Shown here one piece after another: positions 52,145 through 60,941 of a stretch of 64,000 nt of DNA. The notes below the pieces were generated by a model, which had not been told where the DNA came from, searched no databases, and worked only from the letters and a program-made list of their open reading frames with translations. The position numbers were made by a program, and so were the translations under genes. Every line of letters begins with the position of its first letter. Within the stretch, counting starts at the first letter, position 1. Origin of the DNA: Variovorax sp. HW608 (GTDB taxonomy: Bacteria > Pseudomonadota > Gammaproteobacteria > Burkholderiales > Burkholderiaceae_C); assembly GCF_900090195.1 (NCBI RefSeq), contig NZ_LT607803.1, positions 5,668,229 to 5,732,228 of the forward strand, in the 5' to 3' direction.

Positions 52145-52456
52145 TTGTCATCGACCGCACAATCTCCCATTCCCGCCACTGGCGACGCTTCCGAACAGTC
52201 CCCCCTGGAGAATGAACTGGCCGTGCTGCTGGTCGAATCGCTCAACCTTGAAGTTGCACCTGCCGACATCGCGCCCACCGCGCCGCTCTACGGCGAAGGC
52301 CTGGGTCTGGACTCGATCGACATCCTCGAAGTGGCGCTGGAGGTTTCGCGCAAGTACGGCTTCCAGCTGCGTTCGGACGACGAGCGCAACCAGCAGATCT
52401 TCTCGTCGCTGCGCAGTCTCGCGGCGCATGTCGCGCAGAACCGCGGCGCTTCCTGA
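52145..52456 (+). CDS. acyl carrier protein of the aryl-polyene-type cluster
   Basis: A 103-residue ACP with an N-terminal extension of about 20 residues. The phosphopantetheine site is GLGLDSIDILE, with Ser57. The start is TTG at 52145, with GGAG seven bases upstream. It opens the plus-strand part of the cluster, 4 bp before the COG4648 gene. By analogy with ApeE/ApeF it carries the growing polyene chain. Only one ACP is inside the window, while the known clusters carry two. Confidence 0.88.
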   Translation: MSSTAQSPIPATGDASEQSPLENELAVLLVESLNLEVAPADIAPTAPLYGEGLGLDSIDILEVALEVSRKYGFQLRSDDERNQQIFSSLRSLAAHVAQNRGAS

Positions 52457-52459
52457 CCG

Positions 52460-53098
52460 ATGTCCCGTTGGCGCATGGCGCTCCTGCTGATCGCGGGGGT
52501 GGCCTATGCCTGTGTCTCCCACTGGATGATGCTCTACCACCCGGCAGAGCCGTGGGCGATCGTGGCGCTGCTCGGCCCGCTGTGGCTCACGGCCCTGGGC
52601 CTCGCGGGCAGCCGCTTCGGGAACCGGGGTCTGGCGCTCGCGGCGATCGGCGGCGTGCTTTTGTTCGCGCTGGTCATCCACGGCAACGCGGGCGACACGA
52701 ACCGGCTCTACATGCTGCAGCACGTCGGCATCAATGCGCTGCTGTGCGGATGGTTCGGCGGCTCGCTGCGCCGCGGCAGGCTCTCGCTCATCGGGCAGTT
52801 CGCGCAGCGCGTGCACCCGCTGACGCCGGACCAGGTGGTCTACACCGCACAGGTCACGCGGGTCTGGACGCTCTATTTCGCCTTGATGGCGGTGGCTTCC
52901 GTCATCGTCTTCGTGACGGAGCCGTTCGCGGTCTGGTCGGTGCTCGCCAATCTGCTGACGCCGCTCTTGATCGGCGCGCTCTTTGTCGGCGAATACCTGC
53001 TGCGCTACCGGATTCACCCCGAATTCGAACGCACCCGCCTCGTGGATGCGGTGCGTGCCTTCTACAGCACGCCGGTCGATGACACCGCCCGGCGTTGA
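52460..53098 (+). CDS. COG4648 family membrane protein
   Basis: A 212-residue integral membrane protein with about six helices. It is the uncharacterised membrane protein regularly found after the ACP in aryl polyene and xanthomonadin clusters (ApeG position). The loop RRGRLSLIGQFAQRVHPLTPDQ and the end RIHPEFERTRL are family-like. Function is unknown. The next gene's ATG lies 20 bp before its stop. Confidence 0.8.
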   Translation: MSRWRMALLLIAGVAYACVSHWMMLYHPAEPWAIVALLGPLWLTALGLAGSRFGNRGLALAAIGGVLLFALVIHGNAGDTNRLYMLQHVGINALLCGWFGGSLRRGRLSLIGQFAQRVHPLTPDQVVYTAQVTRVWTLYFALMAVASVIVFVTEPFAVWSVLANLLTPLLIGALFVGEYLLRYRIHPEFERTRLVDAVRAFYSTPVDDTARR

Positions 53099-54815
53099 AC
53101 CGGACACTGCGGTGACATCCAAATCCTACCTGCCGCTGATCGCGGACCGTGATCTCGACCAGCCGATTGCCTGGCGCGCCGGCGTGCCCGTGAGCGCGCG
53201 CCAGTTCCTCGCCGACGTGGCCCGCTTCGCGCCGCAGTTGCGCGACGGCGGCCCGGTCGTGAACCTGTGCGTGGACCGCTACGCCTTCACCGTCAGCCTC
53301 GCGGCGGCGCTGGTGCGCGGAGAAACCAGCTTCCTGCCGCCCGATGCGCGGCCCGACACGCTCGCGCGCCTGCACGAAGTGGGCGATCCGGCATTCGCGG
53401 TGATCGACGACGCGGCGATCGGGACCCCCGGCCTTCCGAGCGTCATCTTCGACAAGCACGCCGCCGCGGACCGGTCGGCCGACGTAGCGATGCCCGTCCT
53501 CGACCGCGACATGCACGCGGTCAGCCTGCTGACCTCCGGTTCCACCGGCGCGCCGCAGCCGCACGCGAAGACCTGGGGCACGCTGGTCGGCAACATCGCC
53601 ACCGCGGCCCGGCGGCTGTCGAGCCTGCTGGGCCGTCCGTCGCTCGCCGGCCTGACGGTGGTCGCGACGGTGCCCGTGCAGCACAGCTACGGGCTCGAAT
53701 CCTCGGCGCTGCTCGCGCTGCTGGGCGGCGCCGCGTTCGACAGCGGCCGTCCGTTCTTCCCGGCCGACGTGGCGAAGGCGCTGGCCTCGGTGCCGCAGCC
53801 GCGCGCGCTGGTGACCACGCCTTTCCATCTCAAGACCCTGCTGCTTTCCGGCATCGAACTGCCGCCGGTGGACCTGATCCTGTCGGCCACCGCGCCACTG
53901 TCGCCGCAACTCGCGGCGCAGGCGGAGCAGGCGATGGGCGGCAAGCTGATCGAGATCTACGGCAGCACCGAATCCGGCCAGGTCGCGACGCGCCAGCCGA
54001 CGCAAAGCGAGGTCTGGGAGACCTTCGGCGAGATCCGTGTCCGGCGCGAGCAGGACCCGGCCGGCAACGAGCGCTTCGTCTTCTCGGGCGACTTCATCGC
54101 CGAGCCGACGCCGATGGCGGACATCCTCGAACTGCAGGGCGACCAGCGCTTTCGCCTGCTGGGCCGCGCGAACGACCTCATCCACGTGGCAGGCCGGCGC
54201 AGTTCGCTGGGCTATCTCAACCACCACCTCAACAGCATTCCGGGCGTCGTGGACGGAGCCTTCTGGCTGCCGGACGACGTGGTCGACGGCGTGGTGCGGC
54301 CTGTGGCCTTCGTGGTGGCGCCGACGCTCGACGCCCAGGCGGTCATCGCGGCGCTGCGCGAGCGCATCGAGGCGGTGTTCGTGCCGCGGCGCGTGGTGCA
54401 CGTGAATGCCTTCCCGCGCGAAGGGACGGGCAAGCTCACCGCCCGGTCGCTGCGCGAGTTCGCACTGGCGCACCTGGCATCGGACACGACGCCGGTGCAA
54501 CTCACGCGCGAGGTGCCCGAGGACCACCCGGCCTTCGCCGGCCACTTTCCGGGCCAGCCCCTCCTGCCCGGCGCGCTGCTGGTGGCGGAGGTGCTCGAAG
54601 CGGTGCGCGGCGTGCCGGCCCTGTCGGCGCGCCTGGGCCCGACCCCGACGCTGGCGGCGGCCAAGTTCCTGTCGCCGGTGCGGCCCGGCAGCACGCTGGC
54701 GATCGACCTCGTTCCCGAAACCGGCGCGTCGCGCGGACTGCGTTTCGAAGTGCGCTGCGGCGATGTCGTCGCCGCGAGCGGGCGCTGGATCCCCAGCGTC
54801 GGCAACCAAGCATGA
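53079..54815 (+). CDS. acyl/aryl-AMP ligase fused to a FabA/FabZ-like dehydratase
   Basis: A 578-residue fusion. Residues 1-460 are an adenylate-forming ligase: P-loop LTSGSTGAP (151-159), YGSTESG near 293, GRANDLI, and the C-terminal lysine in REGTGKLTA. Residues about 470-578 are a hotdog dehydratase with DHPAFAGHFPGQPLLPG and the catalytic His and Glu (LLVAE). In the E. coli and Xenorhabdus ape clusters these are separate (ApeH and ApeI). The ligase probably activates the aryl starter and the dehydratase acts on 3-hydroxyacyl-ACP. A GTG at 53112 is an alternative start. Confidence 0.88.
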   Translation: MTPPGVEPDTAVTSKSYLPLIADRDLDQPIAWRAGVPVSARQFLADVARFAPQLRDGGPVVNLCVDRYAFTVSLAAALVRGETSFLPPDARPDTLARLHEVGDPAFAVIDDAAIGTPGLPSVIFDKHAAADRSADVAMPVLDRDMHAVSLLTSGSTGAPQPHAKTWGTLVGNIATAARRLSSLLGRPSLAGLTVVATVPVQHSYGLESSALLALLGGAAFDSGRPFFPADVAKALASVPQPRALVTTPFHLKTLLLSGIELPPVDLILSATAPLSPQLAAQAEQAMGGKLIEIYGSTESGQVATRQPTQSEVWETFGEIRVRREQDPAGNERFVFSGDFIAEPTPMADILELQGDQRFRLLGRANDLIHVAGRRSSLGYLNHHLNSIPGVVDGAFWLPDDVVDGVVRPVAFVVAPTLDAQAVIAALRERIEAVFVPRRVVHVNAFPREGTGKLTARSLREFALAHLASDTTPVQLTREVPEDHPAFAGHFPGQPLLPGALLVAEVLEAVRGVPALSARLGPTPTLAAAKFLSPVRPGSTLAIDLVPETGASRGLRFEVRCGDVVAASGRWIPSVGNQA

Positions 54816-54874
54816 GCCGCCCGGCCGCCCGTAGGCGAATCCCGAAGCGCCGCTGCGCGAGGTTCGTCCAGTGA
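54812..54874 (+). other. 20-codon micro-ORF between ligase and acyltransferase
   Basis: An ATG overlapping the ligase stop (ATGA) opens 20 codons (MSRPAARRRIPKRRCARFVQ) that end in the GTGA overlap with the acyltransferase start. It could be a translational bridge, or a remnant of a glycosyltransferase gene that related clusters carry here. Coding status is doubtful. Confidence 0.3.
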
Positions 54875-55851
54875 GCGGTTCGCCGCCAGAGGGCGGCGAT
54901 TCGCGACCGCGACAGGCCGATTGGGCGCGCGCGCCCGAGCGCAGCAACATGCTGGCGCTGCAGCTCATCAGCTGGATCGCGCTCAAGCTCGGCCGGCCGG
55001 TCGCGCGGCTGGTGCTGCATCCGATCGCGCTCTATTTCCTGCTGTTCGCGCCGACGCCGCGCCGCCACATCAAGCGCTACCTGTTCCGCGCGATCGGGCC
55101 GCAGGCGGGGTGGGGCGACGGCTATCGCCTGCTGCATGCCTTCGCCTCGACAGTGCTGGACCGCATCTATTTCCTGCGCGGCCGCATGGACCTCTTCGAC
55201 GTCCGCGTACGCGGCCACGAGGCGGTCGAGGCCGAGGTGAACGCGGGGCGCGGCGCCTTCCTGCTCGGCGCGCACGTCGGCAGCTTCGAGGCGCTCGGCG
55301 CCACGCGGCAGACAGAAGGCGCACCCGCCGACTTGCGGCTCGCGATGCTGATGTACCAGGACAACGCGCAGCAGATCAGCGCCTTGCTCGGCGCGATCAG
55401 CCTGCCCGAGCATCGGCCGCACATCATCGCGCTGGGCCGTCCGCACGCGATGCTCGAGCTGCGCGACTGGCTCGACTCGGGCGGCCTCGCCGGCCTGCTG
55501 GCGGACCGCACGCTCACCGGCCCCGACGAGGCCGGCCAGCAGCGGGGCAGCAGCATCGAGCTGCCCTTCCTCGGACATCCCGCGGTCTTCAACGACGGGC
55601 CGTTCCGTCTTGCCGCACTGCTGCGCCGCAAGGTGTTCTTCATGGCGGGCCTGTATGTGGGCGGCGCCCGCTACGATGTGCTGTTCGAGCCGCTCGCCGA
55701 CTTCAGCGAGCGTGCGCGCGATCCTGCCGAGCGCGAACGGCGCATCCGCGCGGCGCTCGAAAGCTACGTGGCGCGGCTCGAGGCGCTGTGCCGCGCGTAT
55801 CCGCACAACTGGTTCAACTTTCATGATTTCTGGCTCGAAGATTCGGATTGA
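54871..55851 (+). CDS. LpxL-like lipid acyltransferase
   Basis: A 326-residue membrane-associated acyltransferase of the LpxL/HtrB family. An N-terminal membrane segment (about 27-54) is followed by the HX5E-like motif in GAHVGSFEALG (His130, about). Further family segments are LLADRT and WFNFHDFW. The start is GTG at 54871. In ape clusters this domain is usually the C-terminal half of a GT2-acyltransferase fusion (ApeJ); here it stands alone. It may attach the polyene to a lipid anchor. It overlaps the LolA-like gene by 29 bp. Confidence 0.85.
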   Translation: MSGSPPEGGDSRPRQADWARAPERSNMLALQLISWIALKLGRPVARLVLHPIALYFLLFAPTPRRHIKRYLFRAIGPQAGWGDGYRLLHAFASTVLDRIYFLRGRMDLFDVRVRGHEAVEAEVNAGRGAFLLGAHVGSFEALGATRQTEGAPADLRLAMLMYQDNAQQISALLGAISLPEHRPHIIALGRPHAMLELRDWLDSGGLAGLLADRTLTGPDEAGQQRGSSIELPFLGHPAVFNDGPFRLAALLRRKVFFMAGLYVGGARYDVLFEPLADFSERARDPAERERRIRAALESYVARLEALCRAYPHNWFNFHDFWLEDSD

Positions 55852-56458
55852 TCGCTGCTGCAGGGCGATGCTCGCGGCGCTGACGCTTGCGCTGTCGGCG
55901 TCCTCGGTCTGGGCGTTCGACCTGCCCGAGCTGATGGGCCTCTTGGCGCAGCGCAAGAGCGGGGACGCCACCTTCACCGAACAGCGCTTCGTGCGCGGCC
56001 TCGAAGGCCCGCTGGACGCCAGCGGCGTGCTGAGCTTCACCGCACCCGACCGCCTGCTGCGCCGCACGCTCTCGCCGCGCCCCGAGACGATGAGCGTGGA
56101 AGGCAACACGCTGACGCTGTCGCGCGGCGGCCGCACGCGCACGATGGCACTCGACAGCATGCCGGAGCTGCTCGGCATGGTCGAAGCGATGCGCGGCACC
56201 CTGAGCGGCAATGCCCAGAGTCTTCAGCGCTATTTCCGCAGCTCCCTCAGCGGCAGCAGCAACGACTGGGCGCTGGAGCTGCAACCGATCGACGAGCGCC
56301 TCGCCGCACAGGTGCGCAGCATGCGCCTGACCGGCCGCGGCGGCGACGTGCTCGGCATCGAGATGGAGTTCATCGGCGGCGACCGCTCGGTGATGAACAT
56401 CACGCCCGAGCGGCGCGCGGGCAACGCGCCGGGGGCGCCGGCGCGATCCACGCCGTGA
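55823..56458 (+). CDS. LolA-like outer-membrane lipoprotein carrier family protein
   Basis: A 211-residue exported protein. The signal peptide ends near residue 31 (SSVWA). The LolA-like domain shows LLAQRKSGDATFTEQRFV, FTAPDRLLRRTLSPRPE and MRLTGRGGDVLGIEMEF. In aryl polyene clusters such proteins (ApeL position) are thought to carry the lipid product across the periplasm. ATG at 55823 gives a full n-region; ATG 55868 is an alternative. It overlaps both neighbours. Confidence 0.82.
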   Translation: MISGSKIRIDRCCRAMLAALTLALSASSVWAFDLPELMGLLAQRKSGDATFTEQRFVRGLEGPLDASGVLSFTAPDRLLRRTLSPRPETMSVEGNTLTLSRGGRTRTMALDSMPELLGMVEAMRGTLSGNAQSLQRYFRSSLSGSSNDWALELQPIDERLAAQVRSMRLTGRGGDVLGIEMEFIGGDRSVMNITPERRAGNAPGAPARSTP

Positions 56459-58845
56459 TGCGCGGCGCTTCCCAGGCGGGCGGGCGTCCCGCCAGACACG
56501 CGCTGTGGCTCTGGCTGGTGCTGCTGGCCGTGGGTGCCGTGATCATTGCGCGTTCGCATTTCAGCGCGGATCTCTCCGCCTTCCTGCCGAAAAGCCCGGA
56601 CGCGCGGCAGCGGGTTCTGATCGAGCAACTCCAGAGCGGCATCGCCTCGCGCACCGTCTTCATCGGCATCGAGGGCGGCAAGGATGCGGCGCAGCGCGCC
56701 GGGGTGTCGCGTGCGGTCGCATCGGCGATGCGGCAAAGCGGTCTCTTCGACCAGGTCCAGAACGGCGACACCAGCGAATGGCAGGCCTCGGGCAGCTGGG
56801 TCCTCGACCATCGCTACCTGCTGTCGCCCGATGTCACGCCGGATCGCTTCACCGCAGATGGCCTGCGCGATGCGATCGTCGACACGCTCTCGATGCTCGG
56901 AACGCCCGCCGGCAACGCCCTCAAGCCGCTGCTCGCGCGTGACCCGACGGGCGAAACGCAGCGCATCGCCGAAGCGTTGATCCCCGCGAGTTCGCCGCGC
57001 AGCGAGCAGGGCGTGTGGGTGTCGCGCAGCGCGCCGCGCGCGTTGCTGCTCGCGACCACGCATGCGTCGGGCAGTGACCTCGATGCGGTCGCGAAGGCGA
57101 TCGCGCAGGTGCGCGGCGCCTTCGACGCGGCCACGCAGGGGCTGTCCGGCGACCGGCCGCGCCTGCAAATGACCGGCGCGCCGATCTTCTCGGTCGAGAG
57201 CCGCGACCAGATCAAGTCCGAGGCGATCCATCTCGCGGCGGTGGGCGGCATCGTGATGGGGGCCTTGCTGCTGCTGGCCTTCGCGTCGCCGCGTGCGCTC
57301 GTCGTCGCTTTTCTGCCGGTCGCGACCGGCGTGGTGTGGGGCACGGCGACGGTCAGCCTCGTGTTCGGCACCGTGCACGGCCTCACGCTGGGCTTCGGCA
57401 GCACGCTGATCGGCGAGACGGTCGACTACGCGATCTACTACCTGATCCAGGCGCGCGGCGCGGCCACGCCGGGCACCGGCTGGCGGCGCTGGCGCGACAT
57501 CCATTGGCCGACGGTGCGGCTCGGGCTGCTGACCTCGGTCTGCGGCTTCGCTGCGCTGGTGTTTTCCGGATTTCCGGGGCTGGCGCAGCTCGGCGTGTTC
57601 TCGCTCGCGGGGCTGATCGCGGCGGCGCTCGTGGCGCGCTTCGTGCTGCCGATCCTCGCGCCGGACGGCGCCACCGGCATGGGCATGCGAGCGCAGATGG
57701 CGCGCATCGCGGGCGTGGGGGTGCGGACTCTGCCGCGCCTGCGCTGGGTGTTCGCGGGGCTCGGTGTCGCCGCGCTGGCGCTGGTGACATGGCAGGGCGG
57801 GGACCTGTGGCGTGCGAATCTCAGTGCGATGAGCCCGGTGCCGCAGGCCGCGCAGAAGCTCGACGCCGAACTGCGCTCGGACATCGGCGCGAGCGACGGC
57901 GGCACGCTGATCGTGATCCAGGGTGCGGACCTGCAATCGGCCCTGCGCACCACCGAGGCCGCCGTCGCGCGGCTCGACGCGCTGGTCGACAAGGGCGATC
58001 TCGCGGGCTACGAAACCGTCACGCGGCTGCTGCCGAGCGAAGCGGCGCAGAAGGCGCGGATCGCGAGCCTTCCCGACGCGGACACCTTGCGCACGCGGCT
58101 CGCCGAGGCGACGCGCGGGTTGCCGCTGCCCGCATCGCGGCTCGAACCCTTCGTTGCGGATGTGCAGGCGGCCAAGGCCCTCCCGGTGATCGAGCGGGCC
58201 GATCTGAAGGGCGGTCCGCTCGATGCGGTGCTCAGTGCGCTGATGTTCGAGCGCAAGGGTGGCGGGTGGTCCACGCTGATTGCGCTGCATCCGGGCGCGG
58301 GCTTCGATGCCGGCCGGCTCGCGGCCGCGCTCGACGGGGTGCCGGACGTGCAGGTCGTCAACGTGGGCGACGAGCTGGCGAACCTCTATCAGCGCTATCT
58401 GCACGAGGCCTTCGTCCAGGTGATGCTCGGCGCGCTCGCGGTCTTGATCCTGCTCGGCGCCTACCTGCGCTCGGGGCGCCGTCTGCTCGCGGTGTGCCAG
58501 CCGCTCGCGGTGGCGGTGGTGCTCACGTTGGGCGGCATGGCGGCGCTGCATGTGCCGCTGGGCATCCTGCACCTGGTGGGGCTGCTCCTGATCGTGGCGG
58601 TGGGTTCGAACTACGCCTTGTTCTTCGACCAGTTGCGCGAGACCGGCCGCGCCGACGAAGACACGCTCGCGTCGTTGATGCTGGCGAACCTGGCGACGGT
58701 GATTTCGTTCGGCCTGATCGCGATCTCGAACATTCCTGCGCTGTCCTCGATCGGCCGCGTGGTCGCGCCCGGCGCCTTGCTGGCGCTGCTGCTCTCGGCC
58801 GCTTTCGCGCGCGCGACCGCGCCTGTCGCCGACAGGGTGCGCTGA
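56458..58845 (+). CDS. MMPL/RND family exporter
   Basis: A 795-residue RND-type membrane protein with two sets of about six helices and two large periplasmic loops. Family segments are DYAIYYLIQARG in the first half and GSNYALFFDQLRETGR in the second, which hold the proton-path acids. It corresponds to the MMPL exporter of ape clusters (ApeM) and probably exports the lipid-linked polyene. The ATG at 56458 overlaps the LolA stop by one base. Confidence 0.9.
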   Translation: MRGASQAGGRPARHALWLWLVLLAVGAVIIARSHFSADLSAFLPKSPDARQRVLIEQLQSGIASRTVFIGIEGGKDAAQRAGVSRAVASAMRQSGLFDQVQNGDTSEWQASGSWVLDHRYLLSPDVTPDRFTADGLRDAIVDTLSMLGTPAGNALKPLLARDPTGETQRIAEALIPASSPRSEQGVWVSRSAPRALLLATTHASGSDLDAVAKAIAQVRGAFDAATQGLSGDRPRLQMTGAPIFSVESRDQIKSEAIHLAAVGGIVMGALLLLAFASPRALVVAFLPVATGVVWGTATVSLVFGTVHGLTLGFGSTLIGETVDYAIYYLIQARGAATPGTGWRRWRDIHWPTVRLGLLTSVCGFAALVFSGFPGLAQLGVFSLAGLIAAALVARFVLPILAPDGATGMGMRAQMARIAGVGVRTLPRLRWVFAGLGVAALALVTWQGGDLWRANLSAMSPVPQAAQKLDAELRSDIGASDGGTLIVIQGADLQSALRTTEAAVARLDALVDKGDLAGYETVTRLLPSEAAQKARIASLPDADTLRTRLAEATRGLPLPASRLEPFVADVQAAKALPVIERADLKGGPLDAVLSALMFERKGGGWSTLIALHPGAGFDAGRLAAALDGVPDVQVVNVGDELANLYQRYLHEAFVQVMLGALAVLILLGAYLRSGRRLLAVCQPLAVAVVLTLGGMAALHVPLGILHLVGLLLIVAVGSNYALFFDQLRETGRADEDTLASLMLANLATVISFGLIAISNIPALSSIGRVVAPGALLALLLSAAFARATAPVADRVR

Positions 58846-59693
58846 TGGGAAAATCGCGCAGCCGCATGTCCCAAGTCCTTTCCCCATCCAACCGCGAATC
58901 CTGGCCATGGCCGCCGGTCATCCAGGCCAGCGCCGTCGTGCACGTCGCGGCCGTCGGCGCGGGGCTTCTCGTGCCGGGCGCGTGGCCCTGGGCCATCGGC
59001 GCGCTCGTGTTGAACCATGCGGTCATCACCGCGGCCGGGCTGACGCCTCGCAGCGGCCTGCTGGGCCCCAACGTCACGCGGCTGCCGGCCGGCGCGGCGG
59101 CGCGGCGCGAGATCGCGATCACGATCGACGACGGACCCGACCCGGAGGTCACGCCGAAGGTACTGGACATGCTGGGCGCGCACCGCCAGCGCGCGACCTT
59201 CTTCTGCATCGCCGAGCGCGTGCTCGAGCACCCGGCTCTCGCGCGCGAGATCGTCGCGCGCGGCCACAGCATCCAGAACCACACGGCGCGCCACCGGCAC
59301 AACTTCTCCTTGCTCGGGCCGCGCGGGTTCGCGCACGAGATCTCGCGCGCGCAGCAGGTGCTGGAGGAAGTCACCGGGCAGCGTCCCACCTGCTTTCGTG
59401 CACCTGCCGGGCTGCGCAATCCCTTCCTGGCTCCGGTGCTGCATCGCATGGGCCTGTCGCTCGTGAGCTGGACGCGGCGCGGCTTCGACACCCGCGAGGG
59501 CAACGCCCAGACCGTGCTCGCGCGGCTCACCAAGGGGCTCGAGGCAGGCGACATCCTGCTGCTGCACGACGGCCATGCCGCGCGTACCCCGCAAGGGCAA
59601 CCGGTGATCCTCGAAGTGCTCCCCGAGCTGCTGGCGCGGTTGCAGGCCGACGGTCTGCGCGCCGTGACCTTGCCGGAGGGCCTGTCGGCATGA
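58845..59693 (+). CDS. NodB-type polysaccharide deacetylase family protein
   Basis: A 282-residue protein with two N-terminal hydrophobic helices (about 26-44 and 49-67) and a NodB domain. The metal/catalytic set is DDG at 95-97 (TIDDGPDPE), His146 and His150 (HTARH), and RAPAG for motif 3. The late motif is LLLHDGH. It overlaps the exporter stop by one base. It may remove an acetyl group from a sugar linked to the product, or act on another carbohydrate. It is not part of the minimal ape set. Confidence 0.88.
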   Translation: MGKSRSRMSQVLSPSNRESWPWPPVIQASAVVHVAAVGAGLLVPGAWPWAIGALVLNHAVITAAGLTPRSGLLGPNVTRLPAGAAARREIAITIDDGPDPEVTPKVLDMLGAHRQRATFFCIAERVLEHPALAREIVARGHSIQNHTARHRHNFSLLGPRGFAHEISRAQQVLEEVTGQRPTCFRAPAGLRNPFLAPVLHRMGLSLVSWTRRGFDTREGNAQTVLARLTKGLEAGDILLLHDGHAARTPQGQPVILEVLPELLARLQADGLRAVTLPEGLSA

Positions 59694-59730
59694 GTCGCCG
59701 GTCGGTTGTCGCGTCCCCCAGAGTTCCTTC

Positions 59731-60480
59731 ATGAGTGCGCCGATTTCCACGGACGCCGCGTGGCGTCGATTGCATGAGCGCGCGAGCGCGCCCTATAGGA
59801 AGGCCGGCAATTTCGCCTGGCGTTTCGCCCGCGGCAAGCTCGGGCGTGATCCTGTCTTCCGCGGGCTGATCGAGCGCGGGCTCATCGGCGAAGCCCGGGC
59901 GCGCGTGGTCGACATCGGCTGTGGACAGGGGCTGTTCGCGAGCCTCCTGTCGGCCATGAGCGTGATGCAGGCGAAACCCGGCGAATGGCCGGCCGCGTGG
60001 CCCGCCACGCCGGCGTCGCCAAGCTACACCGGCGTCGAACTGATGCCCAAGGACGTGGCGCGCGCCGAGTCGTCGGTGGGCCATCTCCGGCCGGTGCCCC
60101 GGTTCGTGTGCGGCGACATGTGCACGACCGAGCTTCCCGCAAGTGATCTCGTCGTGATCCTCGACGTGCTGCACTACGTGGACCTCACGGCGCAGGAGGG
60201 CGTCCTGCGCCGCGTGCGCGACGCCCTGCAGCCCGGCGGCCGGCTGCTGCTGCGCATCGGCGATGCGGCCAGCCGGCGACGTTTCGCGATCAGCCAATGG
60301 GTCGACCGCACCGTCACGCGCATCCGCGGGCACCGGGTGTCGCCGACCTGGGGCCGGCCGCTCAAGGACTGGAAGGCGCTGCTGGAGCGCCTCGGCTTCT
60401 CGGTCGAAAGCATCCCGATGAGCGAAGGCACGCCCTTTGCGAACGTGCTGCTCGTGGCCGACCTCAAGGATTCCCGATGA
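59731..60480 (+). CDS. class I SAM-dependent methyltransferase
   Basis: A 249-residue methyltransferase with motif I VVDIGCGQGLFAS (about residues 59-71), an acidic TGVELM motif II and DLVVILDVLHYVD motif IV. It has no transmembrane helix. It lies 37 bp after the deacetylase and its stop overlaps the dehydratase start (ATGA). A tailoring methylation of the polyene head group or linker is plausible; the acceptor is not identifiable. Confidence 0.87.
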   Translation: MSAPISTDAAWRRLHERASAPYRKAGNFAWRFARGKLGRDPVFRGLIERGLIGEARARVVDIGCGQGLFASLLSAMSVMQAKPGEWPAAWPATPASPSYTGVELMPKDVARAESSVGHLRPVPRFVCGDMCTTELPASDLVVILDVLHYVDLTAQEGVLRRVRDALQPGGRLLLRIGDAASRRRFAISQWVDRTVTRIRGHRVSPTWGRPLKDWKALLERLGFSVESIPMSEGTPFANVLLVADLKDSR

Positions 60481-60932
60481 CCGCACCTCAAACCATGGAC
60501 CGGGCCGGCATCGCCGGCCGCATTCCGCACAGCGGCTCGATGTGCCTGCTGGAGCGGCTGGAATCGTGGGATGCGAACCGCATCCATTGCACGACGACCA
60601 CGCACACGCGTGCGGACAATCCGCTGCGCACCGCGAGCGGCCTGCTCTCGCCGAACCTCGTCGAATACGCGGCGCAGGCGATGGCGCTGCACGGCGGCCT
60701 GCTGGCGCCGGAAGACAGCGAGCCCTCGGCCGGTTTTCTGGCGAGCGCGCGGGGCGTGCGGCTGGCCGTCGAGCGCATCGACGACGTGGCCGGCGCCTTG
60801 CATGTGCACGCCGAACGGATCTCCGGCGACGCAACGCAGATCCTCTACGAATTTGCGGTGAAGGACGGGCAGGGCCGGGCGCTGGCCGAAGGCCGCGCCG
60901 TGGTCGTGCTCAACACCCCGCTTGCCAACTGA
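60477..60932 (+). CDS. hotdog-fold 3-hydroxyacyl-ACP dehydratase (ApeP-like)
   Basis: A 151-residue hotdog-fold protein. The catalytic histidine is in RIPHSGSMCLLE and an acidic residue in LVEYAAQAMALHGG, as in ApeP/XanB-like dehydratases. It is the second dehydratase of the cluster, matching the two-dehydratase scheme of aryl polyene synthases. ATG at 60477 overlaps the methyltransferase stop. It lies 9 bp before the ketoreductase gene. Confidence 0.85.
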   Translation: MTAPQTMDRAGIAGRIPHSGSMCLLERLESWDANRIHCTTTTHTRADNPLRTASGLLSPNLVEYAAQAMALHGGLLAPEDSEPSAGFLASARGVRLAVERIDDVAGALHVHAERISGDATQILYEFAVKDGQGRALAEGRAVVVLNTPLAN

Positions 60933-60941
60933 AGGAAGTCC

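Noticed and set aside
56230..58908. Long minus-strand frame (892 codons) opposite the MMPL exporter
   Set aside because: Arg/His/Gln-rich translation with no domain, antisense of a clear membrane exporter.
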